Positions 48,483 to 57,584 are shown, counted from the first letter of the stretch. The stretch is DNA of 64,000 nucleotides from EA-27 sp964396265 (GCA_964396265.1 CAYNEM010000005.1:62001-126000); one strand, 5' to 3'. Translations and numbers: made by a program. Notes: generated from the letters alone by a model not told the origin.

Positions 48483-49199
48483 CTACCCCTGGACCCGCGC
48501 GAGATCCCGGACGCACCCGAACTCTAGCAGGCCCAGCGCGTCGTCGATGGCGTAGATCCGGGCGTCCGACAGGTCCCGGTCCGCGAGGAGGGGGGACATC
48601 TTCGGCCGCTCCGTCACGTCGACTCCGAGCGCAAGGGGGGAGAAGGCCGGGAGGATGATGACGTCCGGCTGGACGACGAAGGCGGGAAGGGAGAACACCG
48701 CACCGAGGCCATCGCGCAGCTTGACGGCGGGATGTTCGTGGCCGAGGACGAGGGGGCCCGAGACGCCTGGATCGTCGTGTCCGTGTACGAACGTGAAACC
48801 GCCGCACGCGTACTGCCGTTTGAGGTCAAGGCCCTTTGGCGAAAGGATCTGCATCAGGTAGTTGTCATGGTTCCCGCGCACAAGGACGGGGACCGTTCGC
48901 TCGAGGAGAAAGTCGAGCATGTCTCGGACGTCTTTCCATTCCTCCTCAAGGTTCCGCGAGAACTCGTGTTTGAAGTCCCCGTCGACGACAACGGTCTCAG
49001 GCTCATACCGATCGAGCAGCCGGGTCAGCCGTTCGAGCATCACGCCCTTCTGGCGGCGGGGAATCGCGACGCCCGCTTCCTGCATGGCGCCCTCATACCC
49101 CAGGTGGAGGTCGCTGATCGCGAGCGTGCGGTCGTTCGGGAGCCACAGGGCGTACTCCCTCGTGACGTGGACCCCAGGAAGGACCTCCTTCTCATCCAC
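48483..49199 (-). CDS. metallophosphoesterase (COG1407, ICC-like)
   Basis: 238 residues. Complete calcineurin-like metal site: AISDLHLGYEG, VVVDGDFKHEF, VLVRGNHDNYL, FVHGHDDPG and VLGHEHPAVKL. This is the COG1407 group, common in archaea and sometimes linked to Lhr-type DNA repair helicases; the substrate is unknown. GTG start 49199, ACCTTTTTGG about 27 nt upstream. The start overlaps the end of the PP2C gene by 8 nt on the same strand, so the two are coupled. Confidence 0.92.
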   Translation of the reverse strand: MDEKEVLPGVHVTREYALWLPNDRTLAISDLHLGYEGAMQEAGVAIPRRQKGVMLERLTRLLDRYEPETVVVDGDFKHEFSRNLEEEWKDVRDMLDFLLERTVPVLVRGNHDNYLMQILSPKGLDLKRQYACGGFTFVHGHDDPGVSGPLVLGHEHPAVKLRDGLGAVFSLPAFVVQPDVIILPAFSPLALGVDVTERPKMSPLLADRDLSDARIYAIDDALGLLEFGCVRDLARVQG

Positions 49200-49995
49200 G
49201 GGGCCTTCGATGCCGCATCGCCGCCAAAAAGGTTCGCGCCAATCCTTTGCCCTGAAGCCGAGGCTCCGATGACAGCCGAACGACGACCACGCTCACGTTG
49301 TCGCTGCCGACCGCCAACGCTTCCTCGAGGACCCGGTCCGCCACCCCTTTGGCGGTGGTTTCGGAATCAACGATTGCCGCCACGTCGTCCGCCGCCAAGG
49401 GATCCCACACGCCGTCGGACCCAAGGACGAGCCAATGGTCCCCTGGCCCGATCGCGCGGGATGCGATGGATGGCTCCGAGATCTGGCCGATCTCCTTGAA
49501 GGAGGCATCCCCGAACGCACGCGTCGTCATCACCCCTTTCCCGTTCGGGAGGCTCATGTACGGCCCCCGGATCCGCGCACCCGCGGCGACGACGCGCTTG
49601 TACTCCTCGCGGTCCTCCAGGCGGTGGTCTCGCGTGAGGAACTCGTGCCCCGACTGCGACACGAGGAGAGCCTGGCTATCCCCAACGTTCGCGACCGTCA
49701 ACGTCGCGCCGTGCAGCACGGAAACCACCGCCACAGCCCCCGCCTCCTCGCGGGCGACCTCAGCGTCGAAGGTCGAGAAGGCGGACTTCATGGCGTCGAC
49801 CGCCGGCTCGCGCTCCCAACATGCCTCGAGGATCGCGTGGAAACGCTCCGAGGCGAGGCGAGACACCTTGTCGCCTCCGTGACCGTCGAACACTGCAGCG
49901 TAGAGATCGACGCCGCCAAACGGCTGCACGACCACCACGAAGTCCTCCATGTGATCCCTCTTGCCCTGCGCCGTCTGCGTGGCGACCTCGTGCAC
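49192..49995 (-). CDS. PP2C-type serine/threonine protein phosphatase
   Basis: 267 residues, a complete PPM/PP2C catalytic domain: GKRDHMEDFVVVV (metal aspartate), AAVFDGHGGDKVS, TVANVGDSQALLVSQ, GVMTTRAFGDASF, VLGSDGVWDPL and the final GSDNVSVVVVRL. GTG 49995 is chosen because GCCTTAAGGGG (50018-50028) is at the leaderless distance. It reverses serine/threonine phosphorylation. PP2C is rare in archaea but known from Thermoplasma. Downstream phosphoesterase overlaps it by 8 nt. Confidence 0.94.
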   Translation of the reverse strand: MHEVATQTAQGKRDHMEDFVVVVQPFGGVDLYAAVFDGHGGDKVSRLASERFHAILEACWEREPAVDAMKSAFSTFDAEVAREEAGAVAVVSVLHGATLTVANVGDSQALLVSQSGHEFLTRDHRLEDREEYKRVVAAGARIRGPYMSLPNGKGVMTTRAFGDASFKEIGQISEPSIASRAIGPGDHWLVLGSDGVWDPLAADDVAAIVDSETTAKGVADRVLEEALAVGSDNVSVVVVRLSSEPRLQGKGLARTFLAAMRHRRPRG

Positions 49996-50069
49996 CTCGG
50001 GGAATTCGCCCCTCCCCTTAAGGCCCCACCGCCGGGAAGCTTTTGAACCCGCCCCGCGATACAGGCCCC

Positions 50070-51434
50070 ATGGCAACGGGGGAGCTGGAGAAGGTCTTCG
50101 CGTACGTGGACAAGCGGTTCGACGACTTCGTCGCGGACCTCACGGAATACGCGCGCGTCGCCACGATCTCCGCGCAGAACAAGGCGTTCGAGGAGGGCGC
50201 GGCGGCCACGGTCCGCCTCCTGGGGCGGCACGGCGTCGCCGCGCGGCGGTTGCCGGTCCCTGGCGGGCCCGACCTCGTGGTGGGCAACGTCGTCGAAGAC
50301 CCCGGCCAGCCCACGCTCGCCCTGTACAACCACTACGACGTGCAGCCCGTCGACCCGCTCGACGAGTGGAAGTCCGACCCGTTCCGGCCCGAGGTGCGGG
50401 AGGGCGTGCTGTACGGTAGGGGCGTCGCGGACACGAAGGGGAACACGGCGTCCCAAGGTCTCGCGCTGGCGGCGATCCGGGAAACGGTCGGAACGCTGCC
50501 GGTGAACCTCCGGTTCGTCGTGGAGGGGGAGGAGGAGATGGGGAGTCCCCACCTGCTCCCATTCGCGGACGCGCACCCCGAGGTGTTCCGCGCGGACGGA
50601 GCGACGATCGAGGGCTGCGACCACGACGAACGTGGGACCCCGCTGTTCTCGATGGGTTCGAAGGGCATTCTGAGCGTCGAGCTCACGGTCCGGACGGCCG
50701 CGGTGGACCAGCACTCTTCACTCGCGACGGTGATCCCCAACGCGGCTTGGCGGCTGATCCACGCGCTGAACGCGCTGCGGGACGCGGAGGGGCGCGTCCT
50801 GATCAAGGGGTTCTACGATGGGGCCCAGAAGCCGACGAAGGAGGAGCGCGCCTATCTGGCGAAGAACACCTGGGACCCGAGGGACTGGGAGGCGACCTAC
50901 GGGACGAAGCTCCTTGTGAAGGGCTCGCGGTCCGAGCGCCTCATGGAGCACGTGTACCGCTCGACGTGCACGATCGACGGCATATGGTCCGGCTACACGG
51001 GGGAGGGTCACAAGACCGTGAACCCCGCGGTCGCCCACGCGAAGGTGGACTTCCGCCTCATCCCCGGGCAACGCCCCGAACCGGTGTATCGCAAGCTGAC
51101 GGCACACCTCCGCGCGAAAGGATTCCGCGACGTGGAGGTCGAGAAGCACTCCGTCTTCGAGCCGGGAGCGACCTCCGTCACCTCCGGTCTCTCACGGGCG
51201 ATCATCGCCGCCACAAAGGACGTCTATGGACGGCCGCCGAACATCCTTCCGTGGATGTCAGGCTCGTCGACGACGTGGTACTTCACACGCGTCGGCACGC
51301 CCGCGGTCGGCGGCCCTGGCGTCGGGTGGACCGGGGAACGGATCCACGCGCCGAACGAGAACATCCGGTTGGCGGACGCGCGCAACGCGATCAAGGCGAC
51401 CGCCGCGATGATCCTGCGGTTCCGGCGAGGGTAG
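50070..51434 (+). CDS. M20-family metallopeptidase (dipeptidase/carboxypeptidase type)
   Basis: 454 residues from ATG 50070 (AGCTTTTGAAC about 28 nt upstream). Dinuclear zinc site: YNHYDVQPVDP (His), GRGVADTKGN (bridging Asp), VEGEEEMGSP (catalytic Glu-Glu), IEGCDHDERG. A dimerisation domain fills the middle (GILSVELTVRTAAVDQHSSL), and the last ligand lies in GERIHAPNENIRLADA. Resembles CNDP-like dipeptidases and succinyl-diaminopimelate desuccinylase; cytoplasmic peptide degradation is most likely. Confidence 0.93.
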   Translation: MATGELEKVFAYVDKRFDDFVADLTEYARVATISAQNKAFEEGAAATVRLLGRHGVAARRLPVPGGPDLVVGNVVEDPGQPTLALYNHYDVQPVDPLDEWKSDPFRPEVREGVLYGRGVADTKGNTASQGLALAAIRETVGTLPVNLRFVVEGEEEMGSPHLLPFADAHPEVFRADGATIEGCDHDERGTPLFSMGSKGILSVELTVRTAAVDQHSSLATVIPNAAWRLIHALNALRDAEGRVLIKGFYDGAQKPTKEERAYLAKNTWDPRDWEATYGTKLLVKGSRSERLMEHVYRSTCTIDGIWSGYTGEGHKTVNPAVAHAKVDFRLIPGQRPEPVYRKLTAHLRAKGFRDVEVEKHSVFEPGATSVTSGLSRAIIAATKDVYGRPPNILPWMSGSSTTWYFTRVGTPAVGGPGVGWTGERIHAPNENIRLADARNAIKATAAMILRFRRG

Positions 51435-51542
51435 GCCAAGAGGAATGGCGGGCCGCCGACGGCGAGCGGACGGTGTCGCCCGCGTAGTGCCTCCGAGCAC
51501 CGTTAAGTAGCCGCTTCCCATCTCATCTCGCGAGGTTCTCCC

Positions 51543-51806
51543 GTGCGATGGGGTCCGGTCCGCAGCTTGGCAATCGGCGGCATCCTCTTCGGGGTCCTCG
51601 TCCTTGTCGTCGGGATCCTCTTCCTCTTGGTCAACCAGGAGGTCATCAACATCGTGTTCGACTTCTGGACCGTCTGCTCCCTCGGTCTCATCCTGCTCGG
51701 GGCGGTCATCATCGGGGGCACGCTGTGGGGTCTTCGCATGGCCCGCGGCGGGTGGCGGAAGTGGATCAAGGATTGGGAAGGCGACGACCGGGACCGTCAG
51801 GCTTGA
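51543..51806 (+). CDS. small membrane protein, two helices
   Basis: 87 residues from GTG 51543. Two hydrophobic segments (LAIGGILFGVLVLVVGILFL and VCSLGLILLGAVIIGGTLWG) with an aromatic/basic tail (GGWRKWIKDWEGDDRDRQ). Unknown family; similar two-helix proteins with DUF-type annotation are common in archaea. A GTTAAGTAGC box lies about 35 nt upstream. Confidence 0.7.
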   Translation: MRWGPVRSLAIGGILFGVLVLVVGILFLLVNQEVINIVFDFWTVCSLGLILLGAVIIGGTLWGLRMARGGWRKWIKDWEGDDRDRQA

Positions 51807-51927
51807 GGTCGCCTCAGCGGGCGAGTGCCCTGGTTCGTTCTTGGGGGCGATCGGACCGGCTCGGCACGCTCCGGGTGGTCCGTCGGAGGGTTCATGTGCA
51901 GTGCGCAATTGCCGGGATGAGGTCCGG

Positions 51928-52221
51928 ATGCAATTCGTCGTGACCCAGATGCACGCGCCGCGCGACTGCCCGAGCGACGAGCCCGAGGTCCTGAAGGCGC
52001 TTGGTCACGACTTCTCCGACGCGCAGGCAAAGAAGAAAGGCGTGAAGCTCTTGGGCGCCTACATCGCGCCGCTCGAGCACACGTTCTTCTTCATCCTGGA
52101 AGCGGACAGCCTCGCCAAGGTGACGGACTTCCTCCGGCCCGCTGCCAAGCTCGGGACCGCGAAGGTCACGCCGGTCGACGAGTTCCAGAGGGTCGTCCGT
52201 CAGCTGTCGCAAGGGCGATGA
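51928..52221 (+). CDS. hypothetical small alpha/beta protein (possible dimeric alpha-beta barrel)
   Basis: 97 residues. The alternation of strand MQFVVTQMHAP, helix, strand KLLGAYIAPLEHTFFFILEA, helix and strand looks like a ferredoxin-like dimeric barrel, as in DUF3303-type proteins. ATG 51928 is the first start giving this fold; longer upstream readings are unlikely. No close family is named. Next to tRNA-Ala on the opposite strand. Confidence 0.6.
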   Translation: MQFVVTQMHAPRDCPSDEPEVLKALGHDFSDAQAKKKGVKLLGAYIAPLEHTFFFILEADSLAKVTDFLRPAAKLGTAKVTPVDEFQRVVRQLSQGR

Positions 52222-52264
52222 GGCGGACGAGACCTGACCTGGATTGACGCTCCGTGCGACCGGA

Positions 52265-52336
52265 TGGACCGGCTGGGATTTGAACCCAGGACTTCCTGCT
52301 TGCAAAGCAGGCGATCTTCCGCTGATCTACCGGCCC
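52265..52336 (-). tRNA. tRNA-Ala (anticodon TGC)
   Basis: Acceptor GGGCCGG/CCGGTCC with one G-T pair, anticodon stem CCTGC/GCAGG with loop TTTGCAA (anticodon TGC), T-arm CTGGG-TTCAAAT-CCCAG, discriminator A. No intron, no encoded CCA. AGGTTTTTGGCGG (minus strand, 52355-52367) stands at the promoter position. Confidence 0.95.
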
Positions 52337-52376
52337 GCCCCTCCGAAGAGAGACGCCGCCAAAAACCTTACCGAGC

Positions 52377-52688
52377 CTAACTGCGCAGCACGATCTCGAT
52401 GTTCACGCCGTCCGGGACCCGGATCCGCATGAGCTGTCGGAGCGCGCGCTCGTCCGCATCGAGGTCGATGAGGCGCTTGTGTATCCGCATCTCCCAGCGG
52501 TCCCACGTCTCCGAGCCCTCCCCATCCGGACTCTTCCGCACGGGGACGACGAGGCGTTTCGTCGGGAGGGCGATCGGACCGCCCATCGCCACGCCCGTGC
52601 GCTCGCTGATCAACTTGATCTGTTGGCAGACGTTATCGACCTTCTTCGGGTCGGTCCCGGAGAGCGAGATGCGCGCCTTCTGCGGCAT
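52377..52688 (-). CDS. rps10: 30S ribosomal protein S10
   Basis: uS10, 103 residues, part of the ribosome and last gene of the S12-S7-EF2-EF1A-S10 cluster, its usual archaeal place. Motifs: KARISLSGTDPKKVDNVCQQI at the start, ALPTKRLVVPVRKSPDGEGS (loop tip) and HKRLIDLDADERALRQLMRI. ATG, 37 nt after the EF-1A stop. Confidence 0.96.
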   Translation of the reverse strand: MPQKARISLSGTDPKKVDNVCQQIKLISERTGVAMGGPIALPTKRLVVPVRKSPDGEGSETWDRWEMRIHKRLIDLDADERALRQLMRIRVPDGVNIEIVLRS

Positions 52689-52725
52689 CTAGACACCAGA
52701 CTGGCTGAGAAGGGGCTGGAAGCGC

Positions 52726-53997
52726 TCATTGCTTCTCGACATCGATCACCTGGCCCGCGGCGACCGTCTGCCCCATGTCGCGGACGGCGAAGCGACCCAT
52801 CTGCGGGAACTGCTTGAACGGCTCGATGACCATCGGCTTCGTGGGTCGGATCTTGACCTCGGCGGTGTCTCCGGTCTTCAGGAACTCGGGCTTCTCCTCC
52901 TTCGTTTCGCCCGTCCTGGGGTCGAGCTTCTTCAGGAGCTCCTCGAACGTGCACGCGACCTGCGCGGTATGCGCGTGGAACACGGGCGTGTATCCCGGGG
53001 TGATCACGGACGGGTGGTTGAGCACGACGATGCGGGCGATGAACGACTTTGCCACGGTCGGTGGCGCCTCGGCGGGGCCTGCGACGTCCCCGCGCCGGAT
53101 GTCGTTCCGGTCGACCCCGCGCACGTTGAAGCCTACGTTGTCTCCCGGTTCTGCAACGGGAATCATCTCGTGGTGCATCTCGATCGATTTGACCTCGCCG
53201 ATCTTGTCCGAGGGCTGGAACGAGATCTTCATCCCGGGCTTCATGACCCCGGTCTCGACGCGCCCCACGGGCACCGTGCCGATGCCGGTGATCGTGTAGA
53301 CGTCCTGCACGGGGAGCCGAAGCGGCTTGTCCGTCGGCTTCGCGGGCTGCTTCAGCGTGTTCAGCGCGTCGACAATCGTGGGGCCCTTGTACCAAGCGAG
53401 GTTCGGCGACGCCTTCGTGATGTTGTCGCCCTTGTAGGAGCTGATCGGGACGAAGAGGATCTGGTCCACCTTGTATCCTACCGCTTTCAACAGGGGCGTG
53501 ACCTCGGTCCTGATCTCGTTGTAGCGCGCCTCGTTGTACGCGGGCTTCGTCGCGTCCATCTTGTTCACCGCGACGATGAGCTGCTGCACGCCGAGCGTGG
53601 ACGCGAGAAAGATGTGCTCCTTCGTCTGCGCCTGCACGCCTTCCGCCGCGGACACGACGAGCGTGGCGGCATCGGCCTGAGAGGTGCCCGTGATCATGTT
53701 CTTCACGAAATCCCGGTGGCCCGGGGCGTCGATGATGGTGAAGTAGATCTTGTCGGTCTCGAACTTCTGGTGCGCAACGTCGATTGTGAGTCCCCGCTCC
53801 CGCTCTTCCTTGACGCGGTCCATGATCCACGCGAACTCGAACGTGGCCTTGCCCTTCTGCTCCGCCTCCTTCTTGAACCCCTCGAGGACATGGGCGTCCA
53901 CGTGCCCCGTGTCGAAGAGAATCCGGCCGACCGTCGTCGATTTCCCGTGGTCAACGTGGCCGATGAACACGATGTTCAGGTGCGGTTTCGTTGCCAT
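52726..53997 (-). CDS. tuf: translation elongation factor EF-1 alpha
   Basis: GTPase delivering aminoacyl-tRNA to the ribosome. 423 residues. G1 FIGHVDHGKSTTVGR, switch region, G3 TIIDAPGHRDFVKNM, G4 VAVNKMDATKP, and the domain 2/3 sequences NVGFNVRGVDRNDIRRGDV and PGYTPVFHAHTAQVACTF. Own promoter upstream (54030-54040), so it can be made independently of EF-2. Confidence 0.98.
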   Translation of the reverse strand: MATKPHLNIVFIGHVDHGKSTTVGRILFDTGHVDAHVLEGFKKEAEQKGKATFEFAWIMDRVKEERERGLTIDVAHQKFETDKIYFTIIDAPGHRDFVKNMITGTSQADAATLVVSAAEGVQAQTKEHIFLASTLGVQQLIVAVNKMDATKPAYNEARYNEIRTEVTPLLKAVGYKVDQILFVPISSYKGDNITKASPNLAWYKGPTIVDALNTLKQPAKPTDKPLRLPVQDVYTITGIGTVPVGRVETGVMKPGMKISFQPSDKIGEVKSIEMHHEMIPVAEPGDNVGFNVRGVDRNDIRRGDVAGPAEAPPTVAKSFIARIVVLNHPSVITPGYTPVFHAHTAQVACTFEELLKKLDPRTGETKEEKPEFLKTGDTAEVKIRPTKPMVIEPFKQFPQMGRFAVRDMGQTVAAGQVIDVEKQ

Positions 53998-54029
53998 CTT
54001 TCCACCGTAGCCAGCCCTTAGAGCCTATC

Positions 54030-54040
54030 CCTATATATCC
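54030..54040 (-). promoter_or_regulatory. TATA box of EF-1A/S10
   Basis: GGATATATAGG on the minus strand, about 38 nt before the EF-1A ATG. With a start site about 26 nt downstream the leader would be about 12 nt and would include a GGTGG ribosome-binding site. Confidence 0.8.
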
Positions 54041-54082
54041 CTTTCTTACCCTGAGCGACCCGGACCGCCATCCTTACGATTT

Positions 54083-56281
54083 TCACGCCGCGTAGTATGC
54101 CGCGTCGTAAGGTTCGGGGGACAAGCCCTTGCGCTCGCGGATCTTGTGCACGACCTCGGACTGCAGGTCCGACGGGACGGGGATGAACCCCGAGTTCTCG
54201 GTGGACCAAAGGACTCGCCCCTGCGTGGCACCGCGGATCGACGTCGCGAAGCCGAACATCGCGGCGACCGGGACCCTGGCGGCGATCGTCGTCACCTCGC
54301 CATCCTGATTGATGTCCTCGATCACGCCGCGCCGCCCCTGGACGTCGCCGATCGCGGCGCCCATGACGTCCTGCGGGAGGTTCAGGAACAGCTTCTGGAT
54401 GGGCTCCATGAGGATACGCTCGCCGTGGACCATCGCGCCGTAGATCGCGCTGCGGACGGCGGGGATGACCTGCGCGGGACCGCGGTGCACGGAGTCCTCG
54501 TGAAGCTTCGCGTCGTAGATACGGACCTTCATGCCCATGCACTTCTCTTGGCACAGGGGGCCTTTCGTCATCGCCTCGATGTACGCCTCGCGGACAAGCT
54601 CCATCGTCTCGTGAAGATACTGGATGCCCTTCGTCGCGTCGATGAGCATGTTCGTGTCCTGGATCCACACGACGCTTTTCGCCTCGTCCTTCGCCATGCC
54701 GAGCTCCTCGAGTTGCTTCTGGAGTGCCTTCGAGTCCTTGATACGCTGCCCGCTCGCAATCTCGCCGTCGTGGATCGCCCGGACGACCTTCTCCTCAAGC
54801 GGCCGGACCTCGATGTAGAAGCGGTTGTGCTTGTTCGGCGACTTCCCCTCGAAGGGGCCGCCATGACCGCGCACGCGCTCGCGGTACACCACGATGGGGG
54901 CGCTGGCGGTGATCGGGACCTTGTAGTCGTTCACGATCCGGTACTGCGTGATCTCCAGGTGCAGCTCCCCCATGCCGGACATGAGGTGCTCGCCCGTCTC
55001 CTGATTGATCTCCACCTCGATGCTCGGGTCCGCCTTCGCGAGCGTGCGCAGGGTGTCTACGAGCTTCGGGAGGTCCGACGTGGATTTCGCCTCGATCGCG
55101 ACCGTCACGACGGGCTCCGAGTAGTGCACGATGGGCTCGAAGGGCTGCATCGCCTTGTCGTCGCTCACCGTCGAGCCCGCGATCGCGTCCTTCAGGCCGA
55201 CGACCGCGACCACGTTTCCCGCGTCGATCTCATCGACGGGGATGCGGTCCGGGCCGACGATCATCGCGACGGTCTGGGCCCTCTGGGGTTTCGGCATGCC
55301 GCTCACCCACAGCTCCTGGCCTCGCTTGACCTTCCCGCTGAACAACCGACCGGCCGCGACCTCGCCTGCCTGCGGGTCCACGATGATCTTCGTCACCATG
55401 AACGCCACGGGACCGTTCTCGTTCACGGTGAGCATGGACTTCCCGAGCTTGCTCTCCAGGTCGCCCTTCCAGATCACGGGGATCCGCAACTTCTGCGCGA
55501 CGAGCGGGTTCGGCAGATGCTTAATCACCATGTTGAGAACGATCTGGTGGAGAGGCGCCCTCTTGCTCAACTCGCCCTGCTTCCCATCCTCGAGGTATTT
55601 GTAGATCTCCTTGAAATTGATGCCGGTCTTTTTCATGTACGGCACGGAGATCGCCCACTTGTTCCGCGCGCTGCCGAACGCGACATTCCCCACGTTCACG
55701 TTGAGCGCCCACGACTCCTTCAGGTCGTCGGGGAGCAGCTTCTGGATCCTCGCGTTCACTTCCGTGATGATCTTCACGAACCGCTGCTCCATACGGTCCG
55801 GGTCCAGCTTCATCTCGTTGATGAGGCGGTCGACCTTGTTGATGAACAGGACGGGGCGCACGCGCTCCTTGAGAGCCTGGCGGATGACCGTCTCCGTCTG
55901 GGGCATAACGCCCTCGACCGCGTCGACGAGGATGATGACGCCGTCAATCGCACGCATCGCGCGCGTGACGTCGCCGCCAAAGTCCACGTGGCCGGGCGTG
56001 TCGATCAAGTTGATCAGGTACAGCTGACCCTCGAAGTCGTGCACCATCGAGGCGATGGCGGCGTTGATCGTGATGCCACGGGCCTGCTCCTGCTCGTCGA
56101 AATCCATGAACAGCTGCGTGCCCGCGAGCTCTTCGCTGATCATCCCGGCGCCGGCGATCAGCGAATCGGAAAGTGTGGTTTTTCCATGATCGATATGTGC
56201 CGCAGTCCCGATGTTGCGGATCCGATCCTTGATGTGGAGGATTTCCTGGGCCTTCTTGATGTTGTCTTCCTTCCGTCCCAT
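54083..56281 (-). CDS. translation elongation factor EF-2
   Basis: GTPase that translocates tRNA and mRNA. 732 residues, normal. G1 TAAHIDHGKTTLSDSLI, G2 ARGITINAA, G3 LIDTPGHVDFGGDV, G4 FINKVDRLI. Domain IV carries the diphthamide loop LHEDSVHRGPAQVIP, whose histidine before RG is the target of the diphthamide pathway; Dph6 at 6387-7052 is its last enzyme. Typical archaeal C-terminus with RGATQGRVLWSTENSGF. ATG 56281; GTTAAGTACG (56311-56320) at a promoter distance suggests separate expression from S7. Confidence 0.98.
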   Translation of the reverse strand: MGRKEDNIKKAQEILHIKDRIRNIGTAAHIDHGKTTLSDSLIAGAGMISEELAGTQLFMDFDEQEQARGITINAAIASMVHDFEGQLYLINLIDTPGHVDFGGDVTRAMRAIDGVIILVDAVEGVMPQTETVIRQALKERVRPVLFINKVDRLINEMKLDPDRMEQRFVKIITEVNARIQKLLPDDLKESWALNVNVGNVAFGSARNKWAISVPYMKKTGINFKEIYKYLEDGKQGELSKRAPLHQIVLNMVIKHLPNPLVAQKLRIPVIWKGDLESKLGKSMLTVNENGPVAFMVTKIIVDPQAGEVAAGRLFSGKVKRGQELWVSGMPKPQRAQTVAMIVGPDRIPVDEIDAGNVVAVVGLKDAIAGSTVSDDKAMQPFEPIVHYSEPVVTVAIEAKSTSDLPKLVDTLRTLAKADPSIEVEINQETGEHLMSGMGELHLEITQYRIVNDYKVPITASAPIVVYRERVRGHGGPFEGKSPNKHNRFYIEVRPLEEKVVRAIHDGEIASGQRIKDSKALQKQLEELGMAKDEAKSVVWIQDTNMLIDATKGIQYLHETMELVREAYIEAMTKGPLCQEKCMGMKVRIYDAKLHEDSVHRGPAQVIPAVRSAIYGAMVHGERILMEPIQKLFLNLPQDVMGAAIGDVQGRRGVIEDINQDGEVTTIAARVPVAAMFGFATSIRGATQGRVLWSTENSGFIPVPSDLQSEVVHKIRERKGLSPEPYDAAYYAA

Positions 56282-56336
56282 GGTCGCTCGCCGAGCTTAC
56301 TTTGGAGGGCGTACTTAACGATTCCTCCGCGGTCGT

Positions 56337-57119
56337 CTACCGCGCGGATTGTGCGACCCGTTCGACCTCTTCTTTCTTCGCGATCGCGGAGCTCGTCATC
56401 TCGCCTCGGGACGCCGCCAAAATCTCCTGCGCGAGCACCTGCGCGATGGGCTCGTACCCCTTCTCCCTCTCGGCCGCCTTCTTGGACGCCCCGGCTTTGA
56501 ACGTCGCGAGGACCGCCCCTTCGCAGATGTTCCGGAGAGCGAGGTCGAGCCGTCGGCTGGGGGCGACGTCCACGGCGCGCGGCACGGAGATGCCGCCGAA
56601 GCGCAGGCGGGTGACCTCCTCGCGCGGCGCGGCCTTCTGGAGCGCGTCGACGAAGACCTGCACGGGCATCTTCTTCGTCGTCTCCTCGATGATCTCGAAC
56701 GCCTGACGCACGACCTTGATCGCCTTGCTCTTCTTCCCCGTGTACTGCTCGTACCGCATCATGTTGTTGATCAGCCGCTCCACGATGTTCGTCCGCTGCT
56801 TCGCGAACGGCTTGTTCGCATGGCGCCCGCCGGTATGCGGGAGGACGATCGGGGACAGATTGACGTACTTCTCGAGGCCTTTGTCGTGGACGACGACCTC
56901 GCTCAGGTCCCATCGTTCGAACAGCTTGAGCTGATAGGACGGCCTCTTCTTCACGACCTTCTTCTTTGGCTTCCCCGGGGGCGGGACCTCGCCCTCCATG
57001 CCCTCGGGCGGCGGAAGCGGCACGCCTTCTGGCGGTGGCGGCGGGGGCGGCTGAGAGACCTCGAGCTTCGCCGCGGGCTCCGGCGGCGATGGCACTTCCG
57101 GCGGCACGCCCTCGGTCAT
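56337..57119 (-). CDS. rps7: 30S ribosomal protein S7 with proline-rich N-terminal extension
   Basis: uS7, 260 residues against about 190-215 usual in archaea. The first 60 residues are proline/glutamate-rich (VPPEVPSPPEP, PPPPPPPEGVPLPPPEG) and end in a basic KKKVVKKRPSYQLKLFERW. From there the standard domain follows: VVHDKGLEKYVNLSPIVLPH, TNIVERLINNMMR, VFVDALQKAAPREEVTR, AVDVAPSRRLDLALRNI. ATG start overlaps the S12 stop by 4 nt, so the extension is translated as an in-frame part of the gene and not an annotation artefact. Confidence 0.95.
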   Translation of the reverse strand: MTEGVPPEVPSPPEPAAKLEVSQPPPPPPPEGVPLPPPEGMEGEVPPPGKPKKKVVKKRPSYQLKLFERWDLSEVVVHDKGLEKYVNLSPIVLPHTGGRHANKPFAKQRTNIVERLINNMMRYEQYTGKKSKAIKVVRQAFEIIEETTKKMPVQVFVDALQKAAPREEVTRLRFGGISVPRAVDVAPSRRLDLALRNICEGAVLATFKAGASKKAAEREKGYEPIAQVLAQEILAASRGEMTSSAIAKKEEVERVAQSAR

Positions 57120-57544
57120 CGGACCGGTTTCTCCTTCCGACCCCGGACGAGCTCGTCAAGGGAGACGTCGTTCACCTTGATCACCTTGTACCGCACCCCG
57201 GGGAGATCCCCGTAGGAACGGCCCATACGACCGCCAATCCCCTCGATGAGGACCTCGTCGTGCTCGTCGATGAAATTGATCGCCCCGTCGCCGACCGCGA
57301 AGGCCGTGATCTGCCGCCCGTTCTTGATCAGCTGGACCTTCACGCACTTCCGCAGCGCGGAGTTCGGCTGCTTCGCCTCGATCGCGACCTTCTCGAGCAC
57401 GATCCCGCGGCCCTGGGCGGCGCCCTCGAGCGGGTCCGATTTCTGCTTCAGGTGGAGCACGCGCCGCTTATAGTACCGGTCCGACCAGCGGGCGTCCTGC
57501 CGGTTGTCCGACAACTTCCGCGCCGCGTACAATCCCCGTGCCAA
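57116..57544 (-). CDS. rps12: 30S ribosomal protein S12
   Basis: uS12, 142 residues, the decoding-centre protein. Motifs: QPNSALRKCVKVQLIKNG, TAFAVGDGAINFIDEHDEVL and YGDLPGVRYKVIKVNDVSL. The only start codon before an upstream in-frame TAA is TTG 57544, with GAGGT eight bases before it as ribosome-binding site. First gene of the cluster; a strong TATA box lies 45 nt upstream. NusA and RNA polymerase genes, often upstream in other archaea, are not here. Confidence 0.96.
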   Translation of the reverse strand: MARGLYAARKLSDNRQDARWSDRYYKRRVLHLKQKSDPLEGAAQGRGIVLEKVAIEAKQPNSALRKCVKVQLIKNGRQITAFAVGDGAINFIDEHDEVLIEGIGGRMGRSYGDLPGVRYKVIKVNDVSLDELVRGRKEKPVR

Positions 57545-57584
57545 GCTTCGACCTCGTTAAGGGAGGAGTTCGAAGAGGCACATT

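Noticed and set aside
45997..48555. Very long plus-strand open frame of 852 codons over the FBP aldolase and antiporter
   Set aside because: Antisense to the aldolase, then in another frame over the antiporter; its composition is Arg/His/Pro-rich and it has no domain. It is a shadow of GC-rich coding DNA.
54146..56500. Plus-strand open frame of 784 codons opposite EF-2
   Set aside because: Antisense shadow of a highly conserved gene; composition (Leu/Asp/His-rich) is not protein-like.
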